DNA of 64,000 bases, from assembly GCA_013400975.1 (NCBI GenBank), contig WBMZ01009460.1, positions 186,001-250,000 on the forward strand. Direction: 5' to 3'. Within the stretch, counting starts at the first letter, position 1, and the number at the start of each line of letters is the position of its first letter. The notes under the pieces are model-generated. The model searched no databases and was not told the DNA's origin. It saw only the letters and a program-made list of their open reading frames with translations. Position numbers and translations under genes: made by a program. The DNA comes from Atrichornis clamosus. Taxonomy: Eukaryota > Chordata > Aves > Passeriformes > Menuridae. Of the stretch, positions 58,021-64,000 are shown piece after piece.

Positions 58021-58250
58021 CCCGCTTCCCCTCCACTGCCTCCCGCTGCAGGTGGAGCGTCCCCACCTCTCCGGGAAAACCCTGAAACCCTCCTCCACGT
58101 CCCCCAGCCCTGATTGCATGCACAAGGAGAGGGGGTGTTGGGGGTCGGGGGTGTTGCGGCGGAGACCCCCCGGCCCCCCCTCCGCGGGGCCGGGGCTGCG
58201 CCTCCCTCCCTCCGCCGCTCCTTGCGAACGACGCTGCTCAGCGTGTGCGG

Positions 58251-58304
58251 AGGGAAGGAGGGAGGAGGGAGAAGGGAAGGAGGGAGGAGGGAGGGGACCT
58301 CCCT
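58251..58304 (+). repeat. Polypurine G-run tract with quadruplex potential
   Basis: More than 50 consecutive bases are A or G, with at least seven GGG runs separated by one to four bases. Such tracts can fold into G-quadruplexes on the + strand. It lies in the CpG island close to the likely transcription start. Confidence 0.7.
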
Positions 58305-58319
58305 ATCTGGCTCTATCTC

Positions 58320-58625
58320 CTCCGCTGCCTCTCACATGCTCCGGGAGGGCGATGCGGCTCCCCGCGTCCCGCTGAGCGAGGCCGCCTGCACCCCGCCGGG
58401 GCTGCCCGCAGGGCGGGGGGCTGCCCGCGCCCCTCGGCCTCCACCCCCCTGCCACCCCCACTTCGACCCTTGGGGGCTTTTACTATTTTATTTCGTTTGG
58501 GTTTTATTTTATTTAGTTTTTTATTTTTGTTCTATTTACCCCTCCTGGAAAAAAAAAAAAAAAAAAAAGCCGCCGCTGCCTGAACTGACCCCCGCGGGGC
58601 TGGAGAGGCTGATGCGGCCGCCAAG
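58320..58625 (+). other. Candidate first exon, 5' end uncertain
   Basis: The 3' end is supported by CCAAG/GTAAGC at 58621-58631, a near-consensus 5' splice site inside a CpG island. The 5' end is arbitrary and could lie anywhere from about 58200 to 58580. An ATG at 58612-58614 would give only Met-Arg-Pro-Pro before the intron, and the bases before it (CTG) are a weak start context, so the exon is probably 5' untranslated. It contains a run of 20 A (58549-58568). A longer open frame from 58114 passes through, but it is GC-rich low complexity. No acceptor or second exon was identified up to 64000, so the first intron exceeds 5 kb. I cannot name the gene. Confidence 0.45.
58549..58568 (+). repeat. 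Run of 20 A inside the candidate first exon
   Basis: Twenty uninterrupted A residues follow a T-rich segment (58478-58536) and are followed directly by GCCGCCGCTGCC. Runs this long are unusual inside CpG islands. If transcribed in the sense direction the RNA would contain A20 near its 5' end. It may also be an insertion scar or a length-variable homopolymer. Confidence 0.85.
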
Positions 58626-58749
58626 GTAAGCGGGGCGGGGGGCTGGGGACCCCCCCGGCCGCATGTCCCCCGGCTCCCTGCATGGCCCTTCCTCCTCCGG
58701 ACCTGTTGAGGCTCCCGGTCCCCGCCTGTCTCCCTCTCCCCAGCCGTTT

Positions 58750-58940
58750 TTATAAGGAACCTCGATTGTTCCCGTTTTCCGTGCCCAGCGCTCCCTGCCC
58801 GCCTCGGCGCTAGCTGGCGTGCATGCGGTTATTCATTTATCCTCCCTTCTGATGGTTGCCACTAAAGCTGCTCCCTGCTGCGCTAAGTCAATCGAGTAAT
58901 TCCTTGCAGACCACTGATGAGAACTGTAAACATCCTCCCC
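58750..58940. promoter_or_regulatory. Candidate intronic element next to the CpG island
   Basis: Mixed-composition DNA with CATGCGGTTATTCATTTATC (58822-58841), GCGCTAAGTCAATCGAGTAA (58880-58899) and CpG scattered through it. If the exon call is right this is the start of intron 1, a common place for regulatory DNA. Evidence is texture only. Confidence 0.28.
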
Positions 58941-58944
58941 AATA

Positions 58945-59330
58945 TTTCCCCCTTTCCCTTGGATAGCTCGTTCCGGGGTTGACCGCGGTTATCGAGACCG
59001 GAGCAGGGACACAAAGCTTTCCCTGAACTCCCCTGGTTGCCCAGCGCTGGGGGGGTCCACGAGCTCCGAGGGGAGGAAGGTGTGGGGTGACAGCTGGACA
59101 GATGTGGGCTATGGCAGGGATGGGCACATCTGTGCGTAGGGAGAGGATGGGCAGCTGGAGCATGGCTGGGCAGGGGGAGAAACTTTGTTCCTGATGTCCT
59201 GAGTCCGTAAATAGCCTAAAACCTCCTCCAGGAGACGGGGAGGACAGAAGACAGCCCCCAGCCAGGACAGTTCAGACGTGCCAGCCAGAGCAGCCCCTAT
59301 CCAAGCTTGCTTCCACTCTGGGACCTGCAC
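58945..59330. other. Non-coding stretch, nothing recognised
   Basis: Short - strand frames (73 and 91 codons) overlap and have no domain. Presumed intronic if the gene call at 58.6 kb is right. Confidence 0.5.
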
Positions 59331-59339
59331 GTTGCCCTT

Positions 59340-59622
59340 TCTAAAAATTACATATATTTATGGAAACTGGGCTGTATTTGCAAGACAGGTGCTTTTTGTT
59401 GTGGTGGTGGTTGTGAGGCAGGAGATGAAAGTTTGGTGTTGTTTTGATGTGATTCTTGATTGCTGCCTGTTGGAGTAATTGCATCGCAATTGCTCAGAGG
59501 TAGAATCAATTTCCCCAAATTGAGATTTTAATGGGAGCTCGCAAGCTGCTGTTATGTCATGTGGTTTAAGGCGGCGTTGGATTGCATTTATTTTATAAAC
59601 TGGATACTTTTGCAGGCGGCGC
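59340..59622. promoter_or_regulatory. Candidate conserved intronic element with a C/EBP-like palindrome
   Basis: AT-rich repeat-free DNA with ACATATATTTATGG (59350-59363), an inverted repeat AATTGC-ATC-GCAATT (59477-59491), AATTGAGATTTTAATGGGAG (59518-59537) and GCATTTATTTTATAAACTGG (59584-59603). TTGCATCGCAAT resembles C/EBP or C/EBP-ATF half-site pairs. CpG is retained within the AT-rich part. It is one of the better element candidates. Conservation was not tested. Confidence 0.37.
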
Positions 59623-59639
59623 AGGGATAACAGCACCAC

Positions 59640-59805
59640 CCAGTGGGGCCGCAGCCCCGGCCCAGCCCAGTCCCTGTCCAGTCCAGTCCCATCCCAGTTC
59701 ACCCCAGTCCCAGCTCAGCTCCAATTCTGCCTTAGTCCCAACTCCAACCCCAGTCCCAACCTTAGACCTACACCAGCCTTAATCCCAGCCCAATCCCGAG
59801 CCAGG
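59640..59805 (+). repeat. Degenerate C-rich tandem repeat (CCCAGT-like)
   Basis: About 165 bp is made of variants of a five- to seven-base unit such as CCCAGT, CCCAAC or CCCAGC, with G scarce except within the unit. It is best read as a decayed minisatellite. It keeps open frames in several phases, which accounts for the low-complexity open frame here. Confidence 0.75.
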
Positions 59806-59829
59806 CACACGCGGGTGCCACCTCCAAGA

Positions 59830-60372
59830 TGCTTCCCGTCCACAAAAACTCCCAGTTTTGTTTGCCAAAACACCCACAGAAGTGCTGGATTAAAGCTGTT
59901 TGGGTTTGGGGGTTTTTTTGTCCATAAGAAGGAATGTCTGTTTCTCAGATATTCAGGACAAGGTTTTATATCAACTGAGGACACTGTCACTTAGTGTTTC
60001 ACAACGGAGAACACAGGAAAGGCATCCTGTGCTGGGTTGTATTTCTGGCCACTGCTGTCAGGCACTGACAGAAGGAGACCTGGGAAAGGTGATTGGGTTT
60101 CACAGAGCTTTTTCCACAGGATCCTTCAAACACCCCTTGCTCAAAGGGCTGCAGATGTGGTCTTGTAAGCACTCGATGCCATCTCCCACCTTTAAACGGG
60201 ATTGAGGAGATGTCGTTAGCTGACCTGTCAGTCAGAGGAGGGGAATTAGAGAGCTATGTTTGCACTTTCTCAAGATGTCAGGAGCTTTTAAAAGCAGCAG
60301 AGAAAGACTGTCCCATCACACAGACTGGCTTCTGTCTCTGCTGGTAAACTCCCAGTTCCTTGTGATTCTTCT
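59830..60372. other. Non-coding stretch, nothing recognised
   Basis: Two overlapping + strand frames (101 and 84 codons) lack domains. No repeat was recognised. Confidence 0.55.
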
Positions 60373-60373
60373 G

Positions 60374-60457
60374 GTGTCCCTGCCCCTGCCAGGGGAGTTG
60401 GAATGAGATGATCTTTAAGGCCCCCTCCAACTCAAACCATTCTGTGATTCTGATTCT
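60374..60457 (+). repeat. CR1 LINE 3' fragment with tail
   Basis: CCCTGCCAGGGGAGTTGGAA (60384-60403), TGAGATGATCTTTAAGGCCC and CTCCAACTCAAACC lead into a tail with ATTCTGTGATTCTGATTCTG (60438-60457). This is the CR1 3' end on the + strand; about 85 bp remain. If the gene at 58.6 kb is real, this is an intronic sense-orientation insertion. Confidence 0.95.
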
Positions 60458-60459
60458 GG

Positions 60460-62070
60460 TCATATTTTGGCAGTTCAGAGTTATCCATCTTTTCCGCTGA
60501 GCTGACATTTGGCCATTTGAACTTGCTCCTGGGAACCTCCCAGCCCATCTTCTATTTTTTCTTAGAGGGGAGTCCAGATGTGAAGAAGATATACTAAGGA
60601 GATATGGCTTGATATTTACCCCAAAGAGGAGACTGGGCCAAGAAGACCAGCTCCCTGCAGAGAATTAAATATCCAGACGGTGAATTCCAGCCAGCCCTCC
60701 AAACACTGCCGAACAAGGGATGGTTACGTGCTCCCATGTGCAGGAATCAGGCCTCACCCCACAGGGCTTTGCAAGCAAGGGAAGGGGAGAGACACAAATG
60801 AATATTACCAGTTAAAAAAAAGTTGACCTGATGGACTCTATTTGCCTGAAAATATCCCTGCTTATTTTGCTTTCTGTCACGGGTGAGACTGAAAGTTTTC
60901 CACCAGCCCATCTTCCCTTCCCCTTGTACAGCCTGGCTGTTTTTCAGCATTTAGAGGTGATTTTTATGGCTGTGGGCTTGGAGCAGGCAATTTGAGGAGA
61001 GAGGGTTACCCCCCATGTCTTCAGTGGGGGGTGCTGGTAATCAGTTAATCTGTGGATGCAAAGATGTGGGTCAACGAAGTGTTCTTGCATTTTATTTATT
61101 GGTGGCACAAAGCTGGGGGTTTTTCCACCTTCAACCCACTGGCCTCTTTTTACACAGCCAGGTTGGTGAGTCTGATGTTCATGGGGGCAGCTGTGAGGAG
61201 GAGGATTAGATAAACCAACAAACTCCTCTCTGCACTTCGCTGCGCAGGAGTGCGTCCGTCTTCAAAGCCCAGCTCTGTGCCATCACCTCTGCCTGCCCCG
61301 TTCAGCTGCTGCCAAAGTTCAGTGCAGGGCACTAAGGAGACCTTGGAGGGACACTTTTCTGCTTTAACCTCAAGGAAACAGGTTGGAAGGGAATGGGGTT
61401 TAGAGGCATATTCGGCAGCTCCGAGGTGCACGGCTCAGGGAGAGTGTCTGCTTGTTCAGCCAGAGAAATTGTAGAACGATAAAAAAGTGGAATGATGAGT
61501 AACAGGAAGGTCTTTAAAATGAACTGCAGTATTTTCCACCATTGCAGACATCAGAGGTGGCTGTTACTGCATTAAAATGTTTGGGGTTTTTTGGTTCTTC
61601 TTCTTATTCAGAGGTTTCTTTCTTTAGTAAGAGAATTGTTCAGAGCACAAGTGTTTGGTTTTATTTCCACAAACATTCTGGGATCAGTTGTCACACCTCT
61701 CCAGAAAACAGCTTGGGGATTTCCACTCCAAACTTCCTTTCTTCCTCCTTTAAGGAGCAGTTTGCTTTTTGCTAGTCACCTCAAACACACACACATCACT
61801 GCAGAGCATTTCAGGATCAGCTTCCTGCAGGAGTGATCACAGGTTGTCCCAGACAGGCCATGAGTTGAACACCGTGTCCTGGGGCACAGCAGGCAAAGCA
61901 CGAGTGTGGAGATAGTGGTGTGAAAAGTGGTCACACAGAAAGTTCACGGGAGAGTCAGGAGCAGACAAGGAGCCCTGACATCCCTTCCTCTAACTACTGG
62001 TTGCAGTCCTCAGAAATACCCATGTTTACTATTTTAGCCATATAATTACAGGTAGTGAGTAATTCCATTA
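60460..62070. other. Non-coding stretch, no gene recognised
   Basis: Frames of 64-93 codons on both strands have no domain. Short AT-rich patches occur at 61085-61105 and 62020-62055. No repeat family was recognised. Confidence 0.55.
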
Positions 62071-62072
62071 GG

Positions 62073-62130
62073 ACGGCTGTAAGGGGAGCTCTCATCTGCA
62101 AACCTCTGGGTTCAAATCAGCCACACTCAC
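62073..62130 (+). repeat. tRNA-like SINE remnant (copy C)
   Basis: GGAGCTCTCATCTGCAAACC (62085-62104) is followed by TCTGGGTTCAAATCAGCCAC (62105-62124). GGTTCAAATC is the best B-box match of the four copies (consensus GGTTCRANTCC). The upstream word TCTCATCT lines up with TTTCATCT at 26340 and TTTCACCT at 41494. No complete tRNA cloverleaf could be drawn. Confidence 0.45.
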
Positions 62131-62134
62131 TCAG

Positions 62135-64000
62135 CCCCACTGAGGCCCACAGCCACGCACGGTGTGACGCAGGGCAGAGAAGAGGCAAGTTCAGCCTGGT
62201 GATCCTCCCACCCCGGCTGAGCGTCCCCCGGGAACTGTGAATCTTCCAGCCCATCCTGCAAATACCTCGGGGAAGGCTGTGATTGGCGTGTCACCCCTCC
62301 ACAATGACTCCAAACGCGGGGACCGACGTGCAGATGACCACGGAGGTGCCTGTGCCCCGGAGCTGAGCCGCTGCAGTGGTTGCATTTCAGTGGTGGGTGG
62401 TTTCCCACATACTGTTTGCAAGGAGCACCGGGCTCAGCACTGCCTAAACAGGGCATCCTGGATGGGCTTTGAGAAGGAAAGAAGCTGGGGAAAACGCAGT
62501 CACTCCAAACTTCCAAACCTAGATATTCCCATTAAGAGATCTGAATTTCACACAGCCTGTGATTCAGTAGGCGATTAAAAGTCCAGGTCTTTGATTCAGT
62601 TAATTGGAAAGGTGAAGGTTATTTGAAAAACGTGTAAGGGGGAGCAGGATTTCAGAAACACACCTTATTTGGGGCCTTTTCCTCCCCGAAGTTACAGTTT
62701 GGACACATCTGTTGTTTTCTCCAGCGAAATCCGCTGCTTTGATCAGTGCCAAGAACAGCAATCCCATTTGCAATGCATGATGCAACGGAGCAAAATCAAG
62801 GAGAAATTTTTACAAACTGGAGCCAGGGGCATCCGACCGTTGCTTTATGGCAGTGCAGTTTTCCCTACACCAAAGGCAGAATTTCCATCAAGGGTCTTAT
62901 TTTAACTATAATGCCTCTAACTGGATTCCAGGCTATCGTTGCAATGTGTCAGCCTGCCCCAAAAGGGCAATACCAAAGTGGTGCTTTAGGTCAAACCATC
63001 AAAGCAGCCTCGCAGCAGCTATTTAACAGCTGGGTTTTAAAAGTTCATCATTCAGATGGGTTTTTCTAGTTAAACAGATCATGTTAGATGTCATCAGTCA
63101 GGATAACAGCAGAAATTATGTTTTTCATTTTGAAATGAAAGCAAAAGTTGCACTGCAAGAGGAGAGGGTGAGAGCAAGAGGAAGGGATTTGAGGTCTGAA
63201 ACCCCATCCCCTGGATCTCCCCCCACCCCTGCCTTTTCCTGGGCTCTCCCCAGCTCACAGACCCTCTCCCGCCTCCCCTCAGGCCCCTTCCAGCTCCAGC
63301 TGCCTACACATCCCATCAGCAGGCATTTCTTCTTGGGTGGTAGGAGCAGCTGGCAGGGTTTGGACATATTTGCCCCTGTTTGACATCCCCCACAAAGAGG
63401 TGCTTCGAGTCGGTGTTCCTCCCACACTGCCTCTGCTACAGGTCGGGATCCGGCCTGCCAGCTTTCATCTCCTGCCCAGCTCTGCCCGCTCTGGCAGCTC
63501 CTCTGCACACAGAGCTCCTTCTGACTTTAGTGGACACTGAGTGCAGCTCTAGGACCAGCAGGACCAAGACAGATATTCTGTTAGGCAGGCGAGGCCACAG
63601 GATTTTTTGATCCCATCTGGGTCCCAGATGGAAAAGCTTCAGTGTTTTAATTCCTGTTGCAGCCTGGCTAAAGCCCCAGAGAAGCTCATCCTTCGTTTGG
63701 AGACATGGGGGCTCACTCCCCTCACCGAGAAATAGACAGGTGTTTATAGATAGCTTTGCTTCTTGGATATTTATTCCCATCTCCTCTTCCTCTTTCCATG
63801 GGATATTTATTGTACTAACTTACAGATTCAGTCTGTGACAGGGAAGAGATCACAAACTCTTGTTGGAAACTTTAAGCTACTGTCATTCCAAAAAGCATCC
63901 TTAAGGATGTTTATGAGGTAGGAAAAAAGGAGGTTTCCAAGAATAACTAGAAGAAAAGTCAAGGAGCTTCCCAGGCCTATGCCAGCCTGCAGGAGGAAAG
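62135..64000. other. Non-coding stretch to the window edge
   Basis: No gene or repeat family was recognised. AT-richer patches lie at 62560-62640 (GATTCAGTTAATTGGAAAGG, 62592-62611), 63035-63140 and 63735-63840. The last contains an 11 bp direct repeat GGATATTTATT at 63765-63775 and 63801-63811. Frames up to 129 codons lie on both strands without domains. Confidence 0.5.

Larger units (their letters stand above)
58021..58740 (+). promoter_or_regulatory. CpG-island promoter of an unidentified gene
   Basis: I count 52 CpG in these 720 bp, against near absence in most of the window. CpG islands of this size mark promoters of housekeeping and developmental genes in birds. No TATA box is clear at the GC-rich part, as usual for island promoters. 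Initiation is likely somewhere at 58200-58450. The island includes a purine-rich G-run tract (58251-58304), an AT-rich interruption (58478-58568) and a strong splice donor (58625/58626), which sets the direction as rightward. The divergent strand could also be transcribed. Confidence 0.75.

Noticed and set aside
58612..58625. ATG at 58612 as the start codon of the unidentified gene
   Set aside because: The context before the ATG (CTG) is weak and only four codons precede the donor. I could not match Met-Arg-Pro-Pro to a known protein start, so I did not call a CDS.
69..63780. More than 300 open frames of 60-170 codons on both strands
   Set aside because: They overlap each other in several frames, lack recognisable domains, and match what stop-poor C/T- or G/A-rich non-coding DNA gives. 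None had supporting splice sites plus a familiar protein sequence.
1..64000. Endogenous retrovirus, tRNA gene, rRNA, histone or microRNA gene
   Set aside because: I found no LTR pair, primer-binding site, retroviral protein frame, complete tRNA fold or recognisable small-RNA sequence on either strand by eye. A covariance-model search would be decisive.

Overview
This 64 kb window looks like single-copy nuclear DNA of a vertebrate, most likely a bird. The main reason is a set of truncated CR1 LINE 3' ends, recognisable by their octamer tails of the form ATTCTGTG, lying in otherwise repeat-poor DNA. A few very old MIR-type and tRNA-like SINE remnants are also present. There are no operons, bacterial-type genes, CRISPR arrays, rRNA genes or convincing tRNA genes. 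Almost every open frame is short, overlaps others on both strands, and has no recognisable domain. I read the window as intergenic or intronic regulatory DNA, not as a gene-bearing segment.

Layout. Positions 1-20000 hold scattered repeats (MIR at 3.2 and 7.1 kb, CR1 at 7.6, 9.5, 12.3 and 19.7 kb, and a tRNA-like SINE at 19.2 kb). Between them are several AT-rich, homeodomain-motif-rich stretches that resemble conserved non-coding elements (1.6-2.0, 10.8-11.5, 11.7-12.1 and 16.3-16.65 kb). A near-ideal p53-type response element lies at 8741-8763. From about 19.7 to 42.6 kb there is no CR1 at all. This block carries the densest series of enhancer-like stretches (21.5, 27.4-28.0, 29.9-30.2, 32.45-32.85, 34.5, 35.8-36.3 and 38.2-38.5 kb) and a compact CpG-rich element at 33.05-33.40 kb. 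From 42.6 kb on, CR1 copies return, all on the + strand, mixed with further candidate elements at 43.7-44.2, 45.1-45.4, 45.8-46.4, 52.5-53.0, 54.4-54.7, 57.1-57.7, 58.75-58.94 and 59.3-59.6 kb.

The only strong sign of a gene is at 58.0-58.75 kb. A CpG island ends in a near-consensus 5' splice site (exon end at 58625, then GTAAGC), so a + strand gene probably starts here and continues beyond the right edge. I could not identify it. No coding exon of a known protein was recognised anywhere. A 419-codon open frame at 55912-57171, about 1 kb upstream of the island, is longer than chance predicts but has no recognisable domain, and its ATG comes from a CR1 tail.

Taken together, a gene-poor, transposon-poor block with many AT-rich elements next to one CpG-island promoter resembles the regulatory landscape of a developmental gene. 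That is inference: conservation could not be measured here, and every element call needs a cross-species alignment. I did not find evidence for a novel biological system.
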